This document shows, piece after piece, positions 10,277 through 21,351 of a stretch of DNA of 64,000 nucleotides. The first letter of the stretch is position 1. Each line of letters opens with the position of its first letter. The stretch lies in assembly GCA_009823505.1 (NCBI GenBank), contig VZQC01011939.1:2831135-2895134 (forward strand), read 5' to 3'. The DNA is from Rhizomys pruinosus (lineage: Eukaryota > Chordata > Mammalia > Rodentia > Spalacidae). Below the pieces are notes generated by a model. That model had not been told where the DNA came from. It searched no databases and worked only from the letters and a program-made list of their open reading frames with translations. The translations under genes were made by a program, and so were the position numbers.

Positions 10277-11118
10277 CAAAAATAAATCTTAAAAAGGAAT
10301 GTGAACCAGAGAATACCAAGATCTCACCACCCCACATAGCATCATAGATGTAGATTACAGAGCTGATTTTAAAGGTGCCAGCAGATACTATAAAACTTTT
10401 TGAATTCTCCCAAATAAATGTGGACCTGGTAGGAGAGATTATAGAGTCGCCTTCCCAGAAAACATGTTCTAGGAACCCCAGAACTGTTGGAAGCCACAGG
10501 CAGACCCTGTTCTGATTTGAGTCCCAAATGTCCCCCACAGACCCATGTGCCTGACCTCTTGACCAGCAGTGGCCTGTGCTGCTTTGCGAGGCTATAGAAG
10601 CCTCAGGACTGTGGTCTAGCTTGAAGAAGTGAGTTGCTGGGGTGGGGCTTGACCTTTACGGCTGCTTCCTGATCCACTGCCAGCACAGGCTCCCACTGTG
10701 GTGCCTGCCCTGCTGTACCACGATGAACTGCAGTTCCCTGAAACCCTAACTCCAAATAAACCTTTCCTCCCTTAAGTTCCTTCTGTCAGATATGAAAAAG
10801 TAAAAGTAACTAGTTCAGTACGTGCTGCATTTTCTGATATGTATCCCATTCAAGTGTTTCTGAACAAGTTTATGATAAAACTTTGCCTTTTCACGTAAAG
10901 GAAGCCCTTCATGACCTCTTTGGAATATCTGAATTTCTAGAACCACTACTCCTGTGCATAACCAGTGTGGTGCCAAGACAGGTGACCTGATAGCAGATGA
11001 CTCCTAAATGGCCACCAGGCAGTGAATACACTGTGTACACACTGGATAAAGGGATGGCTCACATTCTGGATGGGATAGAGGGGAGAGTCAACTAAATAGA
11101 TTAGTTGACAACTTAAAA
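10277..11118. other. Intergenic DNA, partly old repeat
   Basis: The L1-A 5' flank, then a diverged hAT-like repeat (10515-10815), then about 300 bp of unremarkable AT-rich DNA. No coding exon seen. Confidence 0.5.
10515..10815 (+). mobile_element. Diverged rodent hAT-like interspersed repeat
   Basis: It has the pattern AAATGTCCCCCACAGACC ... GGTGGGGCTTGA ... GTGCCTGCCCTGCTGT ... CCAAATAAACC ... AAGTAACTAG. This resembles a common rodent repeat that I associate with the hAT/Charlie-like URR1 group. The class assignment is from memory of the consensus and is tentative. Confidence 0.45.
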
Positions 11119-11130
11119 CTTATAAATTGT

Positions 11131-11328
11131 GGAGCTGAAAAGATGGCTCAGTTCTTGCAGAAGACCCAGGTTCAATTCCCAGCATCTACACAGCAGCTAA
11201 CAGCTATCCATAATTTCAGTTCCAGGGGATCAGACACCCTCTTCTGACCTCTGTGCGCATTGTACAACACGGGTGCATTTACATGCTTACAGGCAATATA
11301 CTCATACACATAAAACAATTTAAAAAAT
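11131..11328 (+). mobile_element. B2/B3 SINE with 12-bp target duplication
   Basis: The plus-strand head GAGCTGAAAAGATGGCTCAG, then GGTTCAATTCCCAGC (B box), then AGTTCCAGGGGATCAGACAC, ending in an A-rich tail. CTTATAAATTGT flanks it perfectly at 11119-11130 and 11329-11340. Confidence 0.9.
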
Positions 11329-11340
11329 CTTATAAATTGT

Positions 11341-14300
11341 TTATTTCTAGAATTTTCCAGTATTTTGAGACTGTAGTTGACCACTTATAACTAACACTTA
11401 GAAAGTAAAATCACATACAAAGTCTACTCCCATTCATCCAAGTAAATTTTAAACAGATGGGAAGAGGCACCTCCTCTGAGGACTGCAGTTTATTCATTTT
11501 TACACCCTCCATTGTCCCCTCCAGCCCTAGGCCACCCAAAGCTCGCATTAGTTGTTTCTTCTTCTCCTCCTCCTCCTTCTCTTCCCCCTCCCCTCTGCTC
11601 TCTCTTTGCCATTTCTGAAGACCACACACCTCACAGCTGAAGTCCTGATGCTCTTTTGGGGTACCTTGCATCTGGTTGTGTTAAGAACACCAGTCCTAAC
11701 CCTGCACCTATCTGCCCTCTCTCCCAGACAGCATTGCCTTCCTTTCTTTTCTAACTCAAGCCCTCATCTTCAATCATCGTCTCTTGTCCTTCCCAAAAGG
11801 AGAATCCTGACTCCAGGTGTTCCCTTCTATGTCCTTGCCCCACAGGCTTGACTCACCGCCTCCTGCACACCCTCCATCACAACTCCCGGTACGTCCTGAA
11901 GGGCCATCTTTATGATGGTATTTGTGGCTCTATGCTTTGACCTTAGAGACCTAGCAGAACCTAATCAGCATGGTCTTCCCTAAGGGTCCACAGGCCACAA
12001 CCCCAAGGCTGCCACCACATTTTGCCTCTGGTCCTTAGCACCCAATGTTTTCTAAAATACTTCCCAGCCCCTTTCCTGCCCAGATGTAAAAATGTTTTAT
12101 TCAAGGATTGATACACATGCAGAGGGACCATCAGGATCTTCTCTCCATCCTCTCGGCACATTTTCTGTGGAGCTACTGGCCCTGCTTCCTGAGCCCCGAG
12201 TTTGATGACACCTGGCTGGTCTGGGTGCTCCTTCAACAGCACTGCCCAGCCATCAGAGTGCACAATCCCCGGGTTCAGATAGCTGCAGAGTAGGAAGGTT
12301 GGGCAGAACTGAGAGGCTCAGAAGTCCTGGCACTGCAGAGTTGCTCTGGATAACACTCATCCTTGGATGTTTTGCAACTCTGTAGTGTCGAGTTTCTGAA
12401 GGCTTCCCTTAGGAAGGGAAGCAGCCAGGCCCTACGGGGCTTCTTGGATTCCTGACTTAAGTGACATTTCCACAGTTAATTGGCCTTGTCACTTTGCAGA
12501 ATCTCTTTGAAGCCTCATTTCTTCATTCGAAAACTGCAAATTGAAGCCTCTTCCTTTTATCTTGCTTTACATTGTAGTTTTCAGGCTAAAGAAACTATTA
12601 ATTTGACAAAGATAGTGGGATACGCATTGCACACTGATGTTGCACTGGAAACTGTTTCTTGTTCATCAACCAGCTCAGGTAATAAACAACAAAGCTGAGG
12701 GTGCTGCTGTGGGGTCGACGTTTCACAGACAAGGAAATCTCTTCTGGGCTTCCCAGTTCAGCCCTGCACTCTGCCTGGATGCACCTCACCCCAGACCTAG
12801 GGAAGGAATTTTCAGAAAATGTAGCTTACAAATGACCGTAGTAGAACTGTTGATACTCCAGCTGGTTGCAAATGTCTGAAATGCAAAAATCAGCTGGCCT
12901 CGTCCTGCCTGACTGCACAGTCAGTAAGTGGAGGAAACAGTCCGAAGTGCATGGTGATATCTCTGTGTCAGATAATCGTCAACCCAGCTCAAACTTGGCC
13001 CTAACTGGGTCCTTGGTCAGAGCTCTTTTCCATATTTGCCTTCTTCACCTCAGATGCTAAATGCAAGGGCCATTTGCAATAGGGTACTTAAACATAAGAA
13101 CACCATTTCAGGAACTAATCTACATACCAATCGCCAAGGATAGGGAGGTGTTTATGCTGTCCTGGGCTTCCCCTGGATCCATTGCACTGGAGGGCCCCAT
13201 TCCTACAATGTCAAATATGTTTGAAACATAAAGCACATGCATCACTCCTAGGGAAGACAGCCCAGCTGACGTGGGAAGGACAGTGACTGTTCCCCCCCCC
13301 CCCCCCCCCTGACGCTATCTGGCTTCCCTTGCTTTTCTCCAGACCTGTTTTAACAAAGAATTCTTTTTATTAAACATACCTCAGGACTGCTAATGGGGAA
13401 GTCTGCTGTATCCCTGTTCTAGCTTGTAGGTTCTCTTCTCCCAAAGCTAGGAGGAGGGCAGCCAGCCAAGACTCACAGCACATGCTTGAGGCCCTTGGCC
13501 AAACCAAGTGTGTTCTGTGACATGTTCACAGGCTGCCTGGCTCTTCTGTACCTGATCAAGATGGAATTGACTGACACCTGTGACAGAATCTTCCATGTGA
13601 CTCCTGAGTAGGAACACTGTTGGCTGAGATTTTGTGAGAGTAAGTGGCTCTCTTCTGCTGGTCCTTTCAAAGACTTTGCAGCATGGCTTCAACTACCATG
13701 CCGGAAATACCAAGACTGCTTTGGGATGTATGCCTCGATACTGATGGCCACCTGGCTTCTTTTTCCAGTGTGTTGAGCTGTTATTAGATAAGCTGTGGGA
13801 ACTGGTAAAGCAATCTCCAATTTGCATACATAAAGCACAGCTGCTGAAGTGCACAGGATGTGGCTTTCTGACTCCTTGTCATTTTGAGAAGGTCAGTGAT
13901 TACTACTGGAGACACAGATTGAATGTGTGCTAAGCTTTCAGGAACCTGTGTTTGTTCTAGAACATCGCTTGGTCTTTCTCTTTTCCAGGGACAAATCACT
14001 ATTAACTTCCTGAGTATAATCTCATGGTATGGTGAAAACTAGTGGATCCTGCATGGGTTGACTTCAGGCAAACGGGCTAGGTAACTTGTGAGTCCCCCAG
14101 ATAACCAGAGTGGCAGGATCTGTGTAGCAAGTACAGAGCTTCATGTGGAAGCCCTTTAACAATGTGAAGAACCCTAAGCATCATGAACATCTTGTTCACC
14201 ATCACTCAGAAATAAAGTAATGAATTCTTTCATGCAGGTGACAGGGCTGTTTCACATGCATGCAAAGGAGGCACTTGCCCTTATGCTGGAGGGAATCAAA

Positions 14301-14599
14301 AAGAACTCCTTTGGTTACAGGCATCAGGAGGTCAAGAGCAGCTTCAAATGCAATGGAACCCTGTCCCTGTGTCTTCCCTGCCTCTGTTGTGATATTCATT
14401 TCCAGTTGGCTCACCTTCTTCCCATACCAACACCACATCTCACCCGGTTGTTCCAAAGTGAAATCCCTTTTTGTGGGACAGCATTCCTGGACTCAGAATA
14501 TCTTGAGAGTATGCCAGCTACCAATCTGCTTAACACACTGGGAAGAGCAAAAGGCTCAGGGCATGCCCTGTTTTCTGCTAGCAGGTCTCTGAAGTCATG
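11341..14599. other. Unique intergenic or intronic DNA
   Basis: About 3.3 kb without a clear young repeat. It holds a C18 run (13292-13309). Short open frames up to 126 residues occur on both strands but overlap one another and show no domain. I could not support an exon. Confidence 0.5.
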
Positions 14600-14830
14600 A
14601 GTCAGCTTGCCTGTCAGCATGCCCCTTTCCTGAATATGTCCAATAGGTTGGGATGACATGTGATGGTGTGGAGGTCTAGGATTGGCCACTGGGAGGTGAT
14701 GTCACACCATGTAGGGGACTGCCCATCCCAGATCTATATAAGCTGCTTGTTGAATAGAATACATGGATTTGCATCCTCTGCCGTGTTCCCAGGCATGTTA
14801 CTGGAGTAACCCCTTGATGTACCACAGGGC
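14600..14830 (+). promoter_or_regulatory. LTR-like or promoter-like segment with TATA box
   Basis: GATCTATATAAGCTGCTTG (TATA-like, near 14731-14749) is preceded by two GGATTGGCC/CAATAGG CCAAT-like boxes and a TGATGTCA element. It is followed by GAATAGAATACATGG. The spacing resembles the U3-R part of a rodent LTR, but I cannot define both ends and do not recognise the family. Confidence 0.3.
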
Positions 14831-15542
14831 AGTGGCCCCACACCCTTTTCACCTCTCCTGTGTTACTTCTTGTGGAAATCTTGTTGGCTCATGATCCTGA
14901 GCCCCAGTGAAGGAAAGAAACTGCCATTAAAACAAAGGGGCCATTGGGTGTCTTCTACCCGTAAAGGAAGATGGAAGCCATTTTTGCAAAGTGAAATCCT
15001 TGGCTTAAGCAGAGAAGTGCCTCCGCCCGCAGAACTAGTTGAACCACAGGTGTTCAGGAAGACTGCAGGACCTGTGGAGAGCTGCCATCCCTGCCGCAGG
15101 GAGGTGGGCTGCCTTCCCAACCCAGCAGTCCTGCCTCAGCCAGGCTTCACGGAGCACACCTGCGGGACAGGGAAGCACAAGTGTGCTGTTTCTGGAAATG
15201 ATGGAGGTTTCTCTCACATCATCTCAGAGGTTTAGAATATGACAGAATTGTGCTGAAATTGAATAAACACGATGTCAATGAATGAGCGGTCACCTTAAAA
15301 GGAATTGTGTTGTTCTTCCTCCTATCAGAACTTTTGCCAGCACAGAATAAAAACAAGTTGCCAACAATCCACTCAGTGCCTCTTCCTCTTGTTGAATGGG
15401 AGACAGGTTCGTGTCCCAAGACACTAAAATTTGTCTTCCCAATAGTAGCCTAACTGCTAAAGACTGTTCAGCTTGTTTCAACTTAGGGCTCACTGTCAAT
15501 TTTATATTTGGTGGGAACTTTGTGATGAAAAGAAAGTTTTCA
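14831..15542. other. Unique DNA, no supported gene
   Basis: Overlapping frames of 60-121 residues on both strands around 14863-15235 look like chance products of a GC-moderate stretch. No splice-flanked exon stands out. Confidence 0.45.
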
Positions 15543-15760
15543 GGGGCCGTCCAGATGGCTCAGAGGGTAAATGCCACACAAGCCTGGAAATCTGAGTTCA
15601 AGCCCCAGAACCCAGGGTAGAATGAAAGGACCCCACAAAGTTGTCTTCTGATCTCTACATGTCCATTGTGGCATATCTGTGCCACGAGATTATGCACACA
15701 CACATACAGCCACAGCAGCAACAACAACAACATAATAAAATTCTTAATTAAAAAAAAAAT
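15543..15760 (+). mobile_element. tRNA-derived SINE (B2/B3-like), diverged
   Basis: GGGCCGTCCAGATGGCTCAG gives the A-box head. GAGTTCAAGCCCCAGAACCC gives the B-box region. A CA-rich and CAACAA-rich tail ends in A9. It is older and more diverged than the B2 copies elsewhere. Confidence 0.7.
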
Positions 15761-16458
15761 CTGCTTGTGTAGTTTTTAATAATGGCATCTGGGAGCTTTA
15801 AGGTGGAGAAGTGAAGACCCTGGAGCTTGTTAAGGGATTTTTAAATATTTCCCCTGGCAGTGGCACCCATCAGCTCTTAAGCAATCTTGTTCTTAGACAC
15901 CTTTTCTTCCTTTTGTTGCTATGGCAACAGGGCAAGGAGGCGTCACAGTCTCACCCTCTGTATGCTGCTCATTCAGCAGAGCTCAGGTTGACCTTCCAGG
16001 AAGGCCCACTGGAACCCACACATGCACATGTGAACACATGGCAACCAGGGTAAGCCCATGGCCAACTCTGGTGTCATGAGACCTAGGGCCCAATGTCATT
16101 GTGAGCTCAGGCAGCTCCTGCCTGTGGTGAAGACAGACACAGCCCTGATCTTCGGGTCTGACTTAAGACCTAGCACAGACCGAGGAGGAAGGCCAGATGA
16201 AGGACACGCTTGCCACTTGTGTGAAGATCAAGGAAACACGGCCTACACTGTCAAATCGTCAATGCAAAACCGTTATTCCCGTCTCTGTAGCCACTTGCTG
16301 ATCATGCTATGCTGCCTTTATTTTAAATGCTACCTGTTTCATTGTGTATTTATATTTTCTTAGAGAAAACGTCTCATAGTTTGCAGAGACCAGAATTTGC
16401 TACCAGCTGTCATAATGCATATTCCCAGTGACCACAGTGCTGTTTCGTTTCCCCTCAG
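15761..16458. other. Unique DNA upstream of candidate exon
   Basis: No repeat recognised. It ends in a pyrimidine-rich tract (TGTTTCGTTTCCCCTCAG) that would serve as the 3' splice site of the exon at 16459. If that exon is real this stretch is intron. Confidence 0.45.
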
Positions 16459-16590
16459 GAGCTGGAGTTTCAGGACCTGACGGCTGTCCTCCACTGTATC
16501 CACTCCTTCATCTCTGCCAAGGTGGCCTCTCTAGACCCTGTGTTCATGGACAGCCAGAGTATGGCAAGAAGATCCATGTACAGCAGCTGA
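16459..16590 (+). CDS. Candidate terminal coding exon, unknown gene
   Basis: A good acceptor (pyrimidine tract then CAG, AG at 16457-16458) opens into 43 codons and TGA at 16588-16590. The start reads ELEFQDLTAVLHCIHSFI and continues SAKVASLDPVFMDSQS, with well-spaced hydrophobics as in a helical domain. An AATAAA lies 114 bases after the stop. A second frame from the same acceptor region stays open to 16634 and gives a plausible charged tail (YGKKIHVQQLKRSLEDAEK). A small indel near 16557-16565 could therefore have moved the end of the protein from one frame to the other, or the second frame may be chance. I do not recognise the family. Upstream exons are not visible. It could also be a decayed exon or a pseudogene fragment. 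Confidence 0.5.
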   Translation, partial: ELEFQDLTAVLHCIHSFISAKVASLDPVFMDSQSMARRSMYSS

Positions 16591-16703
16591 AACGGAGTCT
16601 AGAGGATGCTGAAAAAATCAAATTATTTTCTTAAAAAATTAATCTTTCCTGCACAATATTGCAACTTTGTGTGGTTTTATAATGAGCCTATAGTTGTGAT
16701 ACC

Positions 16704-16709
16704 AATAAA
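16704..16709 (+). terminator. AATAAA poly(A) signal
   Basis: AATAAA inside ACCAATAAAAACGTC, 114 bases after the stop of the candidate exon at 16459-16590. A GT-rich stretch (GGGTCAGACGTGTTG) follows within about 30 bases, the usual downstream element. The pairing with the exon is inferred. Confidence 0.5.
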
Positions 16710-16739
16710 AACGTCACTATTTCACAGATGGGTCAGACG

Positions 16740-17888
16740 TGTTGAATCTGACAAGGGGGTGTAGATCTGTCTAGACACTGCACTGGTGGGAACTCAGGGT
16801 CCTCTGAAATTGTCCCATCCTAGCCTGTCTCAAGTAGCCACAGTTTACTGTTCACATTCGTAAGATCCAGATTTTATTTTTGTAAAATGGGAATGTGAAA
16901 GAAAGGGCTTTCCTCGGCAGTGGCAGGTGGATCACCTCCCCTTGTCTCAGGTGGGGGACAGCATGTGCTTGAAAAATGCGTGATGGGAGGAGGAAATTCT
17001 AATGATTTAATTTTATATTAAATACATATTTATTATGTAACTGAATTACATGTCATTTAAATGTGAATTCTATTTTTCCCTAATTCATCAAATACAGCAC
17101 ATATTTTGGTTTTCTTGTTTCTCATATTGTTTATAAGCTCTAAGCAAGGACATTTTCTATTTTTCTTATTAAAAGTGATTTAATGGAGTTCTTGAGTTTT
17201 CTTTCAGAAATTCAGGCTGTGATTAGGAAGAGGCGTGTTCTCATCTCTCAAAGCTGCTGAACAAGGGGGGGAGTATAAACCATAGACCACAGAATGTAAG
17301 AAACACAGGACACCTGTAGAGCAGAGTGAGAAGCTACCGGGCCTGTTTTTCTTCAGGCCTTAAGACCATGAAAGTTTCATCAACCAGCCACAGCTCCCTG
17401 ACTCCCACCCACCCTGATGGCCTGTTGTTCAGGAGGAAGGAAATATTTTTAGCATATCAAATACTTACAGTCCATTCATGTTGAAACTACATTCTCCTTC
17501 TTACACAATGCATATCCATCTACATGATATGTGACACTTGTTACACAAATGCCCCTCTGAATGCTTAAGCTCCCTCTCAGACTCCAGCAAGAACAGAATA
17601 GTTGTCATGTTTTGCCCTGAAAATGGCATTCACAAAGGGCCAGAGAGTGTGGCCAATGGCCAGTCTTGTTTCTACTTAAATTTCCTGTTTGTATAATGCC
17701 CATAGCAATAGGAGTTAGGGGATGAATGTCTATAACAACAGGAGTTAGAGTTCTATGGAATACTCACCCAGGAAAGAGAGGAAATGAAAAGTTCCCTCTC
17801 CAGATCTTCTGCCAGAACAGATATGCAGACCCACAGGTTGAAGATTTCTTTATACAAAAAACCGTAACTCAAAATAAATAAATAAGAC
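16740..17888. other. Unique intergenic DNA
   Basis: About 1.1 kb, AT-rich around 17000-17180, with no recognisable repeat or exon. Confidence 0.5.
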
Positions 17889-18044
17889 AGCTGGGTATGG
17901 TGATGTATGCCTTTAATCCCAGCATTTGGGACACGGAGGCCAGCAGATCTCTGTGAGATCAATGCCAGCCTGATCCACATGGTGAGTTCCAGAACAACTG
18001 GAGCTGCAGGGAAACCCTGTCTCAAAAAAAAAAAAAAGAAAGAA
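17889..18044 (+). mobile_element. B1 SINE
   Basis: Plus-strand B1: AGCTGGGTATGGTGATG, CCTTTAATCCCAGCATTTGG, AACCCTGTCTC and an A13 tail followed by AAAGAAAG. It is a nearly complete monomer. Confidence 0.92.
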
Positions 18045-18069
18045 AATAATAGAAAAGAAAAACCTATTA

Positions 18070-18221
18070 TCCAGGCATGGTGGTACGCACCTTTAATCCT
18101 AGCACTCAGAAGGCAGAGGTAGACAGATCTCTATGAGTTCAAGGCAAGCCTGGTCTACAGAGTGAGCTCCAGGCCAGGCCAGGTGGGGCTATAGGGAGAC
18201 CCTGTCTCAAAAAAAAAAAAA
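18070..18221 (+). mobile_element. B1 SINE
   Basis: Plus-strand B1 25 bp after the previous copy: TCCAGGCATGGTGGTACG, TTTAATCCTAGCACTCAG, GAGACCCTGTCTC, A13. CCTATTA words on both sides suggest a short target duplication. Confidence 0.92.
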
Positions 18222-18234
18222 TCCTATTAATAGA

Positions 18235-19559
18235 TAAATAAACCAAAACTCACTAAAAAAAAAAAAAAATGTTCTGCACCAGAGTAAGGAAATAGGGAAA
18301 TAGAGAATTTTGTGAAAATTCTCATTTCAAAACTGGACCCACGGGAGACCAGTGAAGCTCACAGCCTTACCCCAGAAAGATTTAATCCTAAATTTATTTT
18401 TCACATTCATGTGGGTGTATATTTTTTTCTGAAAGATTCACATTTTTTGAAATAACCAGTTGCCCACTACCTTCTATCTCCTAAGCAGGTGCTGTGTGCT
18501 GCGTCCTGTAACGGCCACACATGCTCTGAGCCTGCATTCCTCCAGGCTCCACAACCTGTACCATTTCCACAGCAAGACACCACCAGGCTTTGGGCATCTG
18601 CTCCCACAGTTCCTTCGTAGAGGGGAACTGGCTGGAAATTGTTTTACTTTTCATTGAGATACACAGTTAATCCTGAAATTGTCTCCATTTGTAATTTTTA
18701 TTAGAAAGTAATAAAAATTATATCCATGGAGGATAATTGTGTCTGCCTCACGGTTTCTGCAGTGCACAGCATCCCTGGGTGCAGGTAGAATCAGTCTTAT
18801 GATCTCATTTTTCAAATGGAGAAACTAAGGCTTATGAGGCTATGCATGGGGCTGGCAATGAGTCAGACCTGGCTTCGTGTGGCTGTACTCAGCACAGCCC
18901 AATCCGCACTCATATGCTCATGACCAACAGCCTGTGGACTCTGAGAGACAGCTGCCATCCCCTGAAAAACGTGATCATCTATTCCTGTTATATCTCATTT
19001 GAAAAGAAAGAGCAGAAGCCTTTCTATTAATGAAGTGTGAGTAACAATGAAGAATCTCATTTTGGAAATTATCTTAATCCAGGTTATGGAACCTGATTTA
19101 ATTTACAATTCAAATACAAGCATTTGTCAGAAGATGATTGTGAGTAGATAATTCTCATTGGTAGCATTTATTGATAATTATTCACCATGATGTTTTATTC
19201 ACAACCTTTACAAGGAAGATTTGGACTGTTCATGATCCTAAAAGGCAAAGAAGTAAGATTATAGGCGTTTCAGTGCGTGTGTCAGGAGGCAGCTCCCTGG
19301 TCTGTCTGACTGTGCTTCTTACCTCCAGAGTGGCCTCGTGTGGCTCCTGCAAAGCTCAGATTTTAATAATGTGAATACAGAAGATATAATTGAAGTCTGT
19401 CAAAGAGGAAAAGCAAAGAGAAAAAGTCTTTTAGAAAAGGTCAGTTGAGACATAATATCACCCTAATGCTCTGGTCTCAAACCAAGGGATAAAACAGGTT
19501 TTGAAAAGCATGAGAATGAGATGCATAGCAAATAGTTTGAAAGCTAGGACTTGAAAGAA
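18235..19559. other. Unique intergenic DNA
   Basis: About 1.3 kb with an A15 run near 18255 but no recognisable element or exon. Confidence 0.5.
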
Positions 19560-20025
19560 AGGAATACTCAGGCTTGAACCCAAGGCCTAGCTCCTGCTGG
19601 CCGGGCACTCTACCACTGGGCTATAACCTCAGCCCATTTTTTTTAATTTTTTAAATTTATTTTAGTATGTGTATGAGTGTACTGTCTGCATGTAGGCTTG
19701 TGCACCCATGTCGTGCAATACTGTGGAGGTCAGAAGAGGGTGTCAGGTTCCCCTGGAACTGGAGTTAAAGATGGTTTTCAGCCGCCATGTGGGTGCTGGG
19801 GATTGAACCCGGGTGCTCTGCAAGAGCAGTCAGCGTTCTTAACCACTAGGCCATCTCTCCAGCCCCACCTCAGCCCATTTTTGCTTCTGATTTTGAGCTA
19901 GGGCCTCTCTGAATTGTCCAGGCTGGACTTGAATGTACTCTGTAGTCCTGGTAGGGCTTGAAATTATAATCTTCCTGCCCCAGCTTCCCAAGTAGCTAAG
20001 ATACAGGTGCATCATTTCTAAGACC
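19560..20025 (-). mobile_element. B4 SINE split by a B2
   Basis: The left part (AGGCTTGAACCCAAGGCCTA, CACTCTACCACTGGGCTATA) is the inverted tRNA/ID-like half of B4. The right part after 19883 (GGGCCTCTCTGAATTGTCCA, CTTCCCAAGTAGCTAAGATA) is the inverted B1-like half. The two halves read through once the B2 is removed. Confidence 0.75.
19642..19866 (-). mobile_element. B2 SINE nested in B4
   Basis: A complete inverted B2 ending CCATCTCTCCAGCCCC. A perfect 16-bp target duplication ACCTCAGCCCATTTTT flanks it (19626-19641 and 19867-19882), inside the host B4. The body keeps the word GAGGTCAGAAGAGGGTGTCA. Confidence 0.95.
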
Positions 20026-20528
20026 TGGTTTAGAAATCACTTTTAAAGGATCCACATGAACCTTTCTCCTCTTGTGAACTAAACTTTAGGGACGTCCAAG
20101 TTCAATATCTTTACTGCATTTAATTATAGAAATTAAAAAGAAAATCATCTGCAGAATTCTGGCAAGTCTCTAAGCTTTGCATTCAGTTCTGTTTTGAACA
20201 TGTGACTCCAGTCAACTAATACCTTTTAATACGCTTTGAGTTGGTACATACCATGGCATAGCATGGCATTCTCAGCCTACTTCTCTGTATTTTGTCATGA
20301 TGTCCCTCTGTTAAGGTGCTCAGAATATCATAGCATGTTCATGGAGTCCAAGACTCGCCAGCAGGGCTTGGCACCCATACTTCATAGGAATTGATTTTAA
20401 ACTCCTCTGATCTAGTAAGCATATATCTGTATATTCCTAATGTGCCATTGCCTGGTAGAGTGACATCAGATTACTGCCCCCTCAGACATGGCAAAGGAAC
20501 TAGGTATACTCTGTTTCAGTTTGAGAAA
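20026..20528. other. Unique intergenic DNA
   Basis: Half a kilobase between the B4 and the MaLR target site. Nothing recognised. Confidence 0.5.
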
Positions 20529-20533
20529 GAGAG

Positions 20534-20892
20534 TGTATTAGTCACTTTTCTGTTGCTGTGATAAAGCACTATGACCAAGGAATTTATAAAAGGAAGAGTT
20601 TATTTGAGTTTACGATTGGCGGTTCCAGGGAATTAGAGTCCATTGTGGCAGGAGGCGTGGTGGCTGGATCTGGAGCAGCAAACCGAGGGTCACATCTCGC
20701 AAAGAGCACAGGAAGCAGAGAGAGGGTGACTGTAGACCACGAGGCTTGTTAAAACTCACTAAGTCTGCCCCCAGTGACACACTTCCTCTAGCACGGCCAC
20801 ACCCTCCAAGACCTCCAAAACCAGCGCCACCAACTGGAGACAAACGTCTGAATACCTAGAGCCTATGGGGGACACACATTCAAACCACCACA
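20534..20892 (-). repeat. MaLR 3' LTR
   Basis: 359 bp, TGTATTAGTC to ACCACCACA on the plus strand. It carries GCCCCCAGTGACACAC where the other LTR lacks three bases, and GGCAGGAGGCGTGG where the other has GGCGGGAGGCGTGG. Confidence 0.93.
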
Positions 20893-21351
20893 TTCCACTC
20901 CCTGGCCCCCATAGGCTCCTGACCATATAAAATGCAAAATGCATTTAGTCCAACCTTAAAAGTCCCCATAGTCTTTACCAGTTTCAATGCCATTCAAAAG
21001 TCTACAGTCCAAGTCTCTTCTGAGACTCAGGCCAATCTCTTAACTGTAAGCTCCTGTAAAATAAAAGACAAATTACGTACTCCCAACATACAGTGGAACC
21101 GAATACACATTCCCATTCCAAAAGGGAGGAATAGAGGCATAGTGAGGAAATACCGGACCAAAACAAGACCGAAAACCAGCAGGGCAAAAACCAAGTCCTG
21201 TAGCTCCACATGCAACTTCTGGGACTTGACTTCCAAAGGGCTTAGACGGCTCAGCTCTTCCAGCTTTGCTTGCAACATACATCTCTTTCTTAGGCTGGTA
21301 CCACTCCCTGTATGCAGCTCTCCTTGGCAAATATCTCACAGGTCTGGCATC

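Noticed and set aside
9593..10279. 228-residue minus frame as a host gene
   Set aside because: It lies wholly in L1-A 5' UTR monomers and the ORF1 start. Treated as L1 structure instead.
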